From Corylus avellana (taxonomy: Eukaryota; Streptophyta; Magnoliopsida; Fagales; Betulaceae), in contig NC_081543.1 of assembly GCF_901000735.1 (NCBI RefSeq), positions 9,035,921 through 9,099,920 of the forward strand: a DNA stretch of 64,000 bases, in the 5' to 3' direction. Below, piece by piece: positions 33,201-43,600 of the stretch (the stretch's first letter is position 1; each line of letters opens with the position of its first letter). The notes below the pieces were generated by a model. It did not search any database and was not told the origin of the DNA. It worked only from the letters and a program-made list of their open reading frames with translations. Made by a program: the position numbers and the translations under genes.

Positions 33201-36200
33201 AAATGAAAATTTTTCCTGTCTTCATTTGGCAGAGATTGTTCATTAAGAGACAAGAGGGTAGTACATACTAAAACATAATGGATTAATAAATAATTTATAG
33301 AGGTTGGCTACACAGAAGAATCATCATAGGTGACTTCATTAAGACGATTCATTCAAATGCAAATATGAAGGCAGGAAATTATCTCTATGAATTCATACAA
33401 TGCTGTATAAAGGGAGCAAAGTCGATGAAAATTCATTCTAAGTTAGATTTAGGTTCAATATAAAAGATCCTTCTCTTTGATGCAGCAATGGTAGCACTAA
33501 GTGTTCACATCTGTATATGAGTCTTGAGCATTAAATAGGAACAACCTATTCTATTGCCCTCTACTATCCAAGCATCATAAAATTATAACAATAAGAACAT
33601 GGGGCTCAGGCTTATATTTTCTTTCTTTTGGCATGTGAATAGTTAACCCTTACCTTATTGGAAGTGATGTAAGAAAAGGCATACCATAACTTTAAGTGAC
33701 GGCTAGGGTTTCTTTCCTTTTTCTTTTGCTTTATTTTATTTACTTTTTGGGGTGTCCTAGTACTTTTAGGATTTCTATTTAGGCTTGGAGTCTTGCACCC
33801 TATATAAAGGCTAGTATTAAACCCTATTGCATCAAGTTCATTATTGAGTTATTTATCATAAAAATTTGAGATTTTTTCTCCCTCACTCTTTTTCTTTCAG
33901 TGTTCAAGGATTCAAGAGAGACATATTTTTCTCTTTTCTATCGTTTCCGCTGCACCAGTTACCATAGACGCCCGCGAAGGTCCAAGAGAAATTATCTTTG
34001 ACATTTCTAAAAGAGTAGGCAACAGTAAACTCCCGCAAACACTCCATCGCTGTAAAGACCTAAGGAAAAGCGCTAGCTACATTTGCGCTATTACTCCGAA
34101 AGGACTAGTCAATTTGAAGTTTCCCTAGAATTCATTATAAAGCCCAGTTTCACCTAATAACTAGGCAATGTGGGACTTAGCACTCATGACTATCTTTATA
34201 AACCACCCACTCTATATGAGTTTTTTCTCATCTTCCCAATATGGGATTGGGGTGTTACAAACTCCCCCTCTTAAATTTCTAACGTCCTCGTTAGGGCTAC
34301 GTCATGCAGTGCTCCAATACCACATGACCTGGCGTTACTGGGTGGCTTTGATACCATTTGTAACGACCTAAGGAAAAACGCTAGCCACATCTACGCTATC
34401 ACCCCAAAATGATTAGTCAATTTGAAGTTTTTCTATAATTCATTATTAAGCCCAATTTCACCTAGTAACTAGGAAATGTAGGACTTAGCACTCATGACCA
34501 TCTTTATAAACCACCCCACTCTATGTGGACTTTTTCTCATCTTCCCAATATGGGATTGGGGTGTTGCAATCGCCTTCCTATCACACATAAGCAAGATCCC
34601 TCTGAAAGCCCCACTAGAATCTACACAACACCAATCCACGTATTGACATCCCCACAAACTTAGCACAATGCTACTAGACATAGACACCAGCTTAAGTTCC
34701 TACAAAAATATCACATATGTCTTCCACTCTCTAAGCAAATTCCTGACTCTAAGGTCCCCCTCATTCAGTTGTCTTGGCTTTCACATTCTAATAAAACAAT
34801 TGAGGCTTCATAAAGAACCAATAACAACCCTCCCATTAACCCTACCTTGGCTAGAACTTTCCACTTTCGGGTTATAGTTACCATCGGGCCCCACAACCTC
34901 CTGTCAAACTATCATATTTATTGTCCACCACCGATCCACCGATCTCCACAGAGCCTCCCTCTCTGAAGCATATTGCCACAACCACTTGACCAAAAGGGCT
35001 CGATTAAACTGAATCAAATTTTTTACCCCTGAAATTATCGAAGTACATATTTTCAACCACTTCACTAAATGAAACTTAAAATCATCACTAATTACCACCA
35101 AACCCCCCAAAAAAAAAAAAAAAAAAAGAATTCCCTCAAAAGTTTTTCCAGTCTATTAGCCACATAGATATAATATGCAGGAAGACTATAAATTAGATTG
35201 TGTATTGTTGCAGATTTGTTACGTAAATTGTAAAAGTAATAAAGTTTCATTGCAGAAGTCTACGTAGTTGCATAACATGGCAAAGATGCTGAATTCACAC
35301 TGTTCAATAAGAATGGTAGAAAATACTAACCACTACAATTTTCTTGACCTTCAATTCCACCTTTTGCTTTGAACCTTGGCTGGCGACCACAATCCCTTGC
35401 ACCCATATTGATGCACCAGTTGCAACCGAACCAGCTTCTACCTATCAATTAGCTTCAAATCTTGAAAGAAGACACAATGAAAGCTAGATATGCACTAGAA
35501 TGAAAGGAATATATCAAGATAAAGCATATCAGGTGAATCTTTTATACCCTAATTAATAAAAGAATCTTTTAAAAATAGAAATTTATATTTTACATGTTAT
35601 AAAACTTGCTTAAACGAATTTCTGTATTATAAGGGGTGTTTCAGCCTAATATCAAATCAGAGTTTCAAACACATTGAGGCTTTGAAAACTTAGCAGGAGT
35701 CTTATTGGACAGACTTCATAAGCCAATCAAAGGTGTGCATTTCACATATTTTTACACCTTTACGCCCCTACACATAGCCACACACGTCATGGACATATCT
35801 TACGATTTTCACTTTAAAAAGGAAGAAAAAGACTTTGCTCATAGTGAGAGGTACCTGATCATAACCTTCAGCGTCCGAGTCCACCACACATTGCATATTT
35901 GAAAGGCAGGAACCATCATTGACCTACATATATAACAAGCACACCTTAATACAGTAAAATGCACAAAAAGCAACCAAAAAAAATCCTATTCTTTTTTTTT
36001 TTTTTGGTAAATGAGAATATCATTTCATTCATTTAGAAGAAGGAAACATCTAGAGCCAAAAAACTCTAAACAGAAAGAGCATGTTGCTCTATAGAAACAA
36101 TGTCATAAATACATAAAGGAATCTCTTCCAACCAAACTCGCTCAGAAGGACCACTAAAAGCATACTTAGCTAAAACATGAGCTGCTCCATTAGCTTCGCG

Positions 36201-37311
36201 GTTTACATGTTGCACCAACCAGCTCCTACGTGTGTTTAATATCAACCTAGCATCTTCAACAATATGCCCATAGGGGATCCAGTTCTGCTCTGTTTTTTGT
36301 AAGGCTTGGACAACTTGTAAGGAATCTCCCTCTAAGATGACATCTTGTAACCCCACCTCCCTACTAAACTCCACAGCTTCCAAAGCTGCCATAGCTTCAC
36401 CAACAACTGGAGCCTGTATAACACTGATACGTTTGCTTTGGGCAGCTATAACATTTCCTTGCTCATCACGAGCTATCATGCCAAAGCCCATACATTTATG
36501 AATGTTATCTAAAAAAATCCTATTCTATGCACTAGTTTTTACCAATTCGAATTTCGATTATTTTAATTTCTAACGAGCACATGTTAAATAAACAAAATAT
36601 TAAATTCAAATATTCACGCATTAATCGCAATCGCAAAACTCTCTTCGGTTTACGAGCAATTGGTGCACAAAAATAAGAGAAAATGATCTCATATTATTAG
36701 TCTTCAAAATATTTACTGTATGTCCCGTCAACTGACTATTTACTACCAAAATTTAAATTTCTGGTTCCATTTCTGTTCCTACATTTTATCGGGGACCAAA
36801 CAGCACCATCATAAATAAACCACCACAAAAACAATGATACAAGTGACACAATGATTGTTACCTCGATGAATGTAATGCTGCTTTGAACCCGAAGAGTCCG
36901 AACCCAGCCCATCACGACCAGGGTCTGCCCCACGCGACCCAAACCTTCATCAGGCTCGCCCTTTATATCCGCAATCTTCAGCTTCTTCCTGAACTCCCCA
37001 ATTTTCTCGCCCATCTCGCCCCTCGGCTTATTGGCAAATTCCGGTTTCGTCTTCTCCACGGCCTCGCCCGATTGGAGAGCGCCGGCTACAATAGTACAGA
37101 ATAATCTCCGGCGATTTACGGCCAGGCCGGCGCCGGAGAATGTGACCGGGCGGTAAAAAAATGGCGGGGAAATGAGGGGCTTCGCTAGGCCTTTGGGGGA
37201 ATAGCGGAGGAGGTTAGGGTAAGGGTTTGGTTTGGTGTAGAGTGAGAGATAGCGAAGAGCTGCGTAGGGTTTAAGGCAAAGTGGGGTGGCCGGTGCCATA
37301 GCAGCAGCCAT
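27295..37311 (-). CDS. SYNO: Asparagine--tRNA ligase, chloroplastic/mitochondrial, 15 coding exons
   Basis: Class II aminoacyl-tRNA synthetase that charges organellar tRNA-Asn. Exons: 36862-37311, 35855-35923, 35331-35441, 32871-32975, 32225-32362, 31732-31812, 31335-31412, 31173-31241, 30990-31061, 30759-30842, 30495-30581, 29310-29405, 29109-29183, 28045-28171, 27295-27410. They encode about 585 residues, near the 567 of Arabidopsis. Residues 1 to about 85 look like a dual-targeting transit peptide (Ser/Pro/Arg-rich, few acids). Next come the OB-fold anticodon-binding domain ([38 protein letters not shown]) and the catalytic core. Motif 1 lies around [16 protein letters not shown], motif 2 is [16 protein letters not shown], and motif 3 is [15 protein letters not shown]. 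The end is PRTPGSAEF. All introns are GT-AG except intron 12 (29184-29309), which appears to start with GC. Introns 1, 3, 4 and 11 hold transposon insertions. The start is the first ATG, at the end of the upstream divergent region. Confidence 0.97.
29184..29309 (-). other. GC-AG intron, 126 nt, in frame and stop-free (SYNO intron 12)
   Basis: The upstream exon ends ATCCTAAG and the intron begins GCACTAGATC. It ends AAAATTGCAG before GAGATCAAAGC. Joining gives the family-conserved [13 protein letters not shown]. The intron is exactly 42 codons without a stop, so retention would insert 42 residues (starting [10 protein letters not shown]) between motif 2 and motif 3. No GT donor is available at the conserved junction. 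Confidence 0.8.
30297..30415 (+). mobile_element. tRNA-derived SINE-like element in SYNO intron 11
   Basis: An A-box-like CTCTAGCTAAAATAAC at about 30310-30325 is followed by a CT/AG-rich spacer with (GA)n, then the B-box-like GGGTTCAAGACCC at about 30387-30399. The end is TATCAATAAAAT. Flanks CCACGGTTAA and CTACCGTTAA may be an imperfect duplication. Assignment rests on the box spacing only. Confidence 0.5.
32470..32851 (+). mobile_element. LINE 3'-end fragment with poly(A), in SYNO intron 4
   Basis: It reads, in the plus direction and opposite to [30 protein letters not shown] and [12 protein letters not shown], the C-terminal zinc-region tail of plant L1-type ORF2. It is followed by a 3' UTR with TTACTTATAAAA and about 23 A ending at 32851. 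It is related to the 7697-8193 fragment. The poly(A) ends only about 19 bases from the SYNO exon 4 donor (32869-32870). Confidence 0.75.
33690..33957. other. LTR-like non-coding fragment in SYNO intron 3
   Basis: Plus-strand sequence with CTATATAAAGG at about 33800, followed by a T/C-rich leader, looks like the promoter part of a long terminal repeat. No second copy or domain was found. It borders an antisense LINE endonuclease remnant. Confidence 0.3.
34046..34050. repeat. TRIM target-site duplication, left
   Basis: ATCGC. It is identical to ATCGC at 34569-34573. Confidence 0.9.
34051..34568 (-). mobile_element. Complete TRIM (miniature LTR retrotransposon), 518 bp
   Basis: Two terminal repeats, 34051-34259 and 34359-34568, start TGTAA and end TTACA/TTGCA. 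By eye they differ at about 25 positions (about 88% identity). On the minus strand the primer-binding site TGGTATCAAAGC (complement of 34345-34356) lies 2 nt inside the 5' LTR, matching initiator tRNA-Met usage. The purine tract AAGAGGGGGAG (complement of 34262-34272) lies beside the 3' LTR. The internal region is only 99 bp and cannot encode protein. A 5-bp duplication ATCGC flanks it. It depends on another element for its proteins. Confidence 0.95.
34569..34573. repeat. TRIM target-site duplication, right
   Basis: ATCGC, matching 34046-34050. Confidence 0.9.
35977..35992. repeat. LINE target-site duplication, left (SYNO intron 1)
   Basis: AAAAAAATCCTATTCT, identical over 16 bases to 36511-36526. 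Confidence 0.92.
35993..36510 (-). mobile_element. 5'-truncated LINE with RNase H domain, in SYNO intron 1
   Basis: A 518-bp insertion in the same orientation as SYNO. Its minus-strand poly(A) corresponds to the T run at 35993-36006. The frame 36066-36491 is intact for 141 codons. It reads [39 protein letters not shown] and [15 protein letters not shown], the RNase H fold of plant L1-type ORF2, and ends in ALSV. It has a perfect 16-bp duplication on both sides. It is related to, but distinct from, the RNase H of the 14.6-18.3 kb LINE. Confidence 0.93.
36511..36526. repeat. LINE target-site duplication, right (SYNO intron 1)
   Basis: AAAAAAATCCTATTCT, identical to 35977-35992. Confidence 0.92.
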
Positions 37312-37536
37312 TTGCCTGGTCTTCCTCTTACAGTGCGTTGCTAGTGGCTACCAGGGAATATAAAAGCACATTATATCCGCTGTGGATTTTTTTTTTTTTT
37401 TCTTTTTTAAAGTACCTCAAACTGAAGCCTCCAAACTATCAATTACCTCAGTGTCTTCAATAAACAAAAATTGTCAATTATCTAATAAGAATATCATTGA
37501 TAAAATTTAAAACCAAAAAAAAAACAAAAAAAAGGT

Positions 37537-39232
37537 AATTACCTTTTACCTTATGAACCACTTCACTCCGCCAATATGGCCCTATGAACCGACACGCTCA
37601 CCACCCGACCATATCAAACAACTATTTATTTACCAAAATCTTCCTTCCATCAGTTAATTTTGTTAAAAACTTGCAAATACCTAACTTTCTAAACAAAAGT
37701 TATATATATATATATCAACAACAGTTCCAATAAAGAAAATTAAAAAACCTAATGAAAAATTAAAACTAAAAATATAAATATATAAAACTAACCAAAAAAA
37801 AAACTTATAAATTAATTTAAAAATATATATATAAAATAAAAGAGTGATTGCCGGTTGGCAACCACCCCCTTGGGGGGTGACCAGTGAACCACCCCTAGAG
37901 GAGGCTAGGGATGGCTCACCGCCACACCCAGCCCATGGGACCCCACATCTAGCTAAATTATGATCATTTTCATTTCATTTGAACAGAAAAATATTCCGTT
38001 AGTTATAATGGAAGGGTATTTTTGTCTATTCAAAAAGTAAAAAGACAAAAATACGCATTCACTATAACTAACTGGATAGTATATAGTTTAAATAAAATGT
38101 AGAGGATCCTGTTTCCATCTAGGTGCGCTACCCCTAGGCCATGGGGTGGCCTAACCTTAGGAGTGGCATGCGAGCCGCCACTCTATTTTTTATTTTATTT
38201 TTAAAGAAAGATCCATGGGTCAGGACCATATGTAAAAGGGCTATTTTACAGCCTCTAGTCTTCATTTGACACATCATCATTTCAAGAAAATTGCAAAAAA
38301 CTAAAGTGAGAACAAAAAAGCAAATCAAAGTGAAAAACAAAAAGACCAAAAACCCCTCACCCCTGCCGCCAAACCCAGCCTTGGGTCTAGCGTGACCCGC
38401 CTGAAACCATCGTGACCCGGATCACAACCTGATTCTAATGCCTCACAACTTGATTTTAATGCCTCAAAACACGTTTTTTGATTCAAAACTAAAACCCGAG
38501 GTAGAAAGCGAACCTTTTAGGGATTTTATCATCGTAAAGGTCGAAAAAAATTGACTCTGGCGCCGTAGGTCTAGCCGTGACCCGCCCTTTTGAGCTCAAA
38601 ATATAGTGTGTGTGGGTGTATGATATTTTCGTAGATTTGTTTTGTGTTTATTTAGGTGTCAGTTTGTGAGTGGAGACTGTAAAAGGTGCTTTTTGCATAT
38701 GGTTCGGATTCAAGGTTTATTCATTTTTAAATAATTTTTTAAATTTTATATATTTATATTTTATTAAGAGCAACACGTGTCATCATTTTATTGATGTTGA
38801 CATAGCACACTAATGGAATTCATCAAGTGTTTTGACATGATTTGACTGCAGGCACTAAATTGTTATTTTGGCCTACCCCGATGACATTTGAATTATTATT
38901 AATTTTTTGTATATTGCATGAAGGGATTTGTAATTTATGCCAACCACATGGACTGGTTTTGCATTTATCAATTTTTTTGTTTAAGTTATTTTTTAATTGT
39001 TTTTAGTTATTTTTTTTAATATTTATATTTTTTATTTAAGGGTATTTATGTCATTTCAAGATATTTAACGTCTAAAAAAAATATATTTCATCATGATTTA
39101 ATGAGATTCCGTAACGGCAGGAGTTTGGTCAATAATCTGTAGTTCGAGGGTGCCGAGTGGTGAGAGTGTGAGTTAATGGGACTATATTAACGAAAGATGG
39201 TAGCTCTTGGGGTAAAAGATAATTATCAAAAA
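37537..39232. mobile_element. Possible long-inverted-repeat element, about 1.7 kb
   Basis: The left arm (GGTAATTACCTTTTACC, then CGACACGCTCACCAC near 37590) is a loose inverted match to the right arm (GTGAGAGTGTGAG near 39160, then GGGGTAAAAGATAATTATC near 39210). The interior carries GC-rich CCACCCC/GGTGG modules at 37853-37945 and 38105-38190. The ends are approximate and no duplication was established. Confidence 0.45.
37961..38109. mobile_element. Palindromic MITE, copy 1
   Basis: The arms CCGTTAGTTATAATGG and CACTATAACTAACTGG are inverted. The centre GGGTATTTTTGTCTATTC mirrors AAAAAGACAAAAATAC. It is the same family as 51482-51630. Confidence 0.75.
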
Positions 39233-39410
39233 AAAAAAAAAAATTGTTATTCAGCATTTTTAAGTGTCCATCTCCTAACATTTATTTATTTTATTTTGTT
39301 TTTCATTTTTCTTTTATTAAAAACACAAAGTAAATGTGAATGTGCCAATTTTTTTTTTCTTTTATTAAAAAAAAAAAAAAAAAGTGAATGCGAATGTGTC
39401 AAATAATAAT

Positions 39411-39925
39411 GAGTGATTCTAGAAGTCACTCTTGTATCACTCTGAAAATGAGATGACTTTTAAAATCATCATTTGATCAAAATTTAATAATAATCAATTA
39501 TAAGGCCAATGGTAATTTTAGAAGTCACGTCATTTTTTAAGTGACACCAGAGACGGAGGGAGGGGGGGACCGGGGTGGGCCATGGTCCCCCCCCAAAATG
39601 AGGAAAAAAAATATTATAAGTAAAAAAAATAATAAAAAAATTAAAAAAATTAAAAAAAGTAAAGTTAAAGTTTTAATTTTAGTTATTTGGCCCCCTCAAA
39701 AAAAAAAAAATTGGCCCTATTTTTAATTTTGTTGGCCCATACCCACTAAGTTTTTTTATTTTTGGCCCTTACTTTCAAATGTTCACTTTTTTTGGCTCTT
39801 ACAGTAGTCTTTAGTTCATAAAAAACAACCAAAATAATTTTTTTTGATAAAAAAAATTTGGTTGGCTCCCTCCCATAAAATTTCCTGGCTCCGTCCCTGA
39901 GTGACACAATAGTGATTTAGAATTT
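39411..39925. mobile_element. MITE of the 26376 family, interrupted by a hAT element
   Basis: It starts GAGTGATTCTAGAAGTCA. Its interior shares GATCAAAATTTAATAAT with the inverse strand of the 26376-26535 copy. After removing the insert at 39548-39899, the right arm reads AGTGACACAATAGTGATTTAGAAT. The right terminus has decayed and no duplication could be set. Confidence 0.7.
39548..39899. mobile_element. Non-autonomous hAT element, 352 bp
   Basis: Terminal inverted repeats are CAGAGACGGAG at the left and CTCCGTCCCTG at the right. It is flanked by the perfect 8-bp duplication AGTGACAC (39540-39547 and 39900-39907). An 8-bp duplication with CAG...CTG ends is the hAT signature. The interior is A/T-rich with GGCCC words and no coding capacity. 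Confidence 0.92.
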
Positions 39926-40572
39926 ATGTACTGGAAAAGATAAAAATAAAAATAAAAATCTTTATAATATAATAGATATAATTTGAATTATTGTAATTGT
40001 GATTATATGCGTGCGCGGAGAAGGGGGGTGTTCCATTTATGTGGATGTATATGTGAGTGTGTGTAATGAATACGCTTAGATAAATGATTAAATATATAAA
40101 CTTGAGATTAGATTGTTTAATATTTGAGTTAATTATAATCATATTAAATAACTAATAATTAGTACATATTTACAAAAGAAAATAATAATAATAATAACAA
40201 ATTTGTTGGTTTAATGATAAATTCGAAGTAGCCTAGTGTTTAAAAAAATTAAACTAAGTTTGAACATTCAATACTCGACTATAAACTCGGTTTGTTTATA
40301 ACGTAATAGGCCAAAAAGTATTATTATTATTATTATTATTATTTTCATAGAGTTACATAAAATTAATAAAAATGGTTTTGTGATGATCTAAAGACATGAA
40401 TTGATTATTTAAAATTCTTTACTTCTGAGAAAGGTAAACCAGCTTCTGTGTGTTTTGGGAGGGCAAACGGACGAAGGTCCTTGCTTCCTAAATATCCCTT
40501 CTGTTTTGTCGGTAAAGTGTTTCTTTTTAGAATACCTCCTTCCGAGAGAAAGTGACTTTCAAGTGGGAGATT

Positions 40573-40599
40573 TTCAGAGAGAGGGAGAGAGAGAGAATT
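40573..40599 (+). repeat. GA-rich tract in the PEX19 5' UTR
   Basis: An (AG)n-type run lies just 19 bases before the PEX19 start codon, in the probable 5' UTR. Confidence 0.7.
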
Positions 40600-40617
40600 T
40601 CTCAGTTTTGTGCATCA

Positions 40618-43600
40618 ATGGCCGACCACTCCCATGATTTAGACCAGCTCCTCGATAGTAAGCTCACAACCTTGTATATGTGTGTGGGTGTGTGTGAAAA
40701 TTGCGAATTGAATAACTTTGAATCATTATATAGGTGCTTTGGATGACTTCCAAAATCTCAACCTCAAGCCTTCTCTTCAAAGGTTCTTTCTCGTGCTCCA
40801 AAATTTTGCTCCGAGGCTTTGTTCTTTGACACCCATCGTCTCTGAATGTTTCACTTTCATTTGCTTGTGATAGAGATAAAGATGCTACGGAGGACAGGCA
40901 AGAAGAGCCACCCGCTTTGCCCGCTGGGGTTCAAGGACTGGGCATGGGATTGCCGGACCTCAGAAGCAAGAAGAAGGGGAAGCAAAAGGTTTCCAAGGAA
41001 TCCCATGTTTCTGAGGCCCTTGACAAGCTCAGAGAACAGACGAGGGAGGCTGTCAAGGGTCTTGAATCGGTGAGCGGCGCGAAACCCGGTGGAGGAGATG
41101 ATTTAGGGAAGGATGCTATGATGGAGGATTGGGTCAAGCAATTTGAGGAGCTTGCTGGCTCTCAGGTAATGTGCTTGTAGTTGCTGTAAATTGGGGGTTT
41201 TGGATTTTTCTCAATTTTTCAAGTTTTGTGGTTAGATGTTTGATTGAGATTTGCGGTATCAGGTATGAATGGATTATGAAGTCGTATAGAGAAATGATAG
41301 TGTTTTAATTTGCTTATACTGTTTTGTGACTGGGGGTAATAGGTTCTACCAATATAGGGGGTGATTAATGATTTTTCATACCATGTGAATCTGTTCTCTG
41401 TAAAATTTTAACATAGAATTTTGCTGTTGTTTGATTTTTTGAAATAGGGTTTAGGGGTTTAGGCTCATTTATTGATTCTTTGTTTGATTGATTTTACTTG
41501 TTTGACTAGGGAATAGATTCTGAATTGCCATTTTTTAAAGTAAATAAAATATCATTAAAAGCGAAAAGGGTTACCCACGTACAAAGAAAGCATTCAAGAA
41601 AAACACCTAATTAGAAGGAGAAAAAAGAAAAAGAAAATCATGAAAACTAAGCACAATAGGAAAGACAAATGCAATTGTCCAAAGGTAAAGAGTATTGAAG
41701 AACAAAGACTTAAGGCTCACCATCGTCCTCTTGTTGTCCTTGAAGTTTTTATCATTTCTTTTCCACTAAAGACATCACAAAAGGCATGAAGGCACTTTGA
41801 GGGCTATTAAATAGCCCCCTCCAACAAGCAAACAGGTCTACTACTTGTCTAAGCACGACTCGTGATAGCCCAACAAGATTGAAGATAGCATTCTATAAAG
41901 CACAAGCAACCTCACAATGAAGAAGATGGTGATCCATAGACTCCTCATTCCTCTTACACATATAGCACAAATTAACCACTATGACATGCCGCTTCTTAAG
42001 GTTATTCATGGTAGTAATCTTCTCTAGGACAACCAACCAAGCAAAGAAAGTCACTCTCAAAGGAACCTTAATCTACCAAATACTATTCGAAGGGAAGGCA
42101 TTCATTACAAACAAGGACACCATAGAAAGATCTAATATCGAACAACCCTCTTTTGGAAGGGGCCCAACTAATTGTCTTCGCTTCCCCATCTCACTCTAAG
42201 GGAGTACAACAAATCGAGGAACGATGCAAAGACATCCACCTCCCAATCATTAGCTGCTCTAATAAAGCTTTACGTTCTACTAATGTAGCCATTAGAAAGA
42301 TCCAAATGAACCTCTATGGAAGCATCATTCACACAAGCAATACTATATAAATTTGGAAAAGCTTCTTGGGCCTTATCTCCACACCACAAATCATGCCATA
42401 ATTTAATATTGGAGCTGTTTCCTACTTCAAATCTGGTATGACTAGAAAACATCCCCCGACCCCTCCTAATATTCTTCCATAACCCTAACTCATACGACCT
42501 GAGAGGCTCGCTACAACACCACCCATCACACGAGCTATCATATTTAGAATCCACCACGACTCTCCACCAAGCCTCTCTTATGCATGTAGCACCATTTTCT
42601 TGAAAGAGCATGATTGAACATCAGCAAGTTTTGGACTCCCGACCCTTGCTCAAAGACCGGAGAAAAAAATATTGGTGACTTACCCGGTGAAATTTGAACT
42701 TTTCATCTAGCCCACCCCCATAAGAAATTTCATTGTAGCTTCTCTATGTGGTTTGCAACACCGGCAAAGAGAGGGAAAAGAGACATGAAATAGGTAGGAA
42801 AATTGGAAAGTGTCCTCTTGATGAAGGTAATCCTACAACCATTAGACAAGTAAATCATTTTCCAATTAGCCAACCGACGCTCTTATCTTCTCAAAACTGG
42901 GAAATTGTAATGTTTGCTTATGGTTTCCTGCGTTCTGGTTTTGGGTAGAGGACTTTAAATTTTATGACAGATGCTATGATGATTTACAAAGAGTTGGGCC
43001 TAACCGTGTAGCATCTTTAAAGTATAACTGTATGTCTATTCAAGGAGTCAAAATTATTATTGTTATTATTATTTCCTTTTTAGTGTGCATGAAGTGGAGA
43101 GGGAGGGAGTGGGAGGGGTAGTGGCTGGGAGTTCAATTATGATTGTGTCAAAAGCTTGTTGTCAACTAGTCAAAGTGTATTGGATAGCATATAATCATCG
43201 CATATGGTGTGCAGAGTCTTCAAATGGATACAAATTTTAGTCTATATCCTTATTTTGAATTGGTCTCCTATCTAACTTCAAGAAATTTCTGTGGAATAAT
43301 GCGGTACTATTGGGCACTACTCTTATTAAGCTGTAATATGTTTATTTTGCTTGTGTGTCACATTGTCAGTGGAAGACTGCTCCAAGTAAATTGTTTGCTG
43401 TGGTGTATGGGCTACCTTTTTTAGTTGCATAAAAAGGATGGCTTGCCTCCTATGTTGGATGATGAGGATTTGAGTCACAGATGAGCTATAGGACCGGTTG
43501 GGGTTTCTTTAATAGCTTTATCCACTATCAGGATGGATTGAAATGTGTCAAAGTGAGTTTGAGAAATTTTCAGGGTTTTGCAAAGCTGTTATCATTATGT

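Larger units (their letters stand above)
33958..35128 (-). mobile_element. LINE fragment(s) in SYNO intron 3, split by a TRIM
   Basis: Minus-strand reading gives endonuclease motifs [33 protein letters not shown] and GILLMCDRK (about 34580-34770). After skipping the TRIM at 34051-34568, it continues directly with [17 protein letters not shown] and [11 protein letters not shown] (about 33960-34045). A second, displaced piece at 34904-35100 reads [18 protein letters not shown] and [11 protein letters not shown], from the RT/zinc region. The order is rearranged, and stops are present. Confidence 0.8.
37312..40617. promoter_or_regulatory. Divergent intergenic region SYNO / PEX19, loaded with MITEs
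   Basis: The start codons of the two genes point away from each other across 3.3 kb. Most of the interval is transposon sequence: 37537-39232 (long inverted repeats), 37961-38109 (nested MITE) and 39411-39925 (MITE broken by a hAT element). That leaves roughly 37.31-37.53 kb and 40.0-40.6 kb for the native promoters. No specific promoter element was identified with confidence. Confidence 0.5.
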
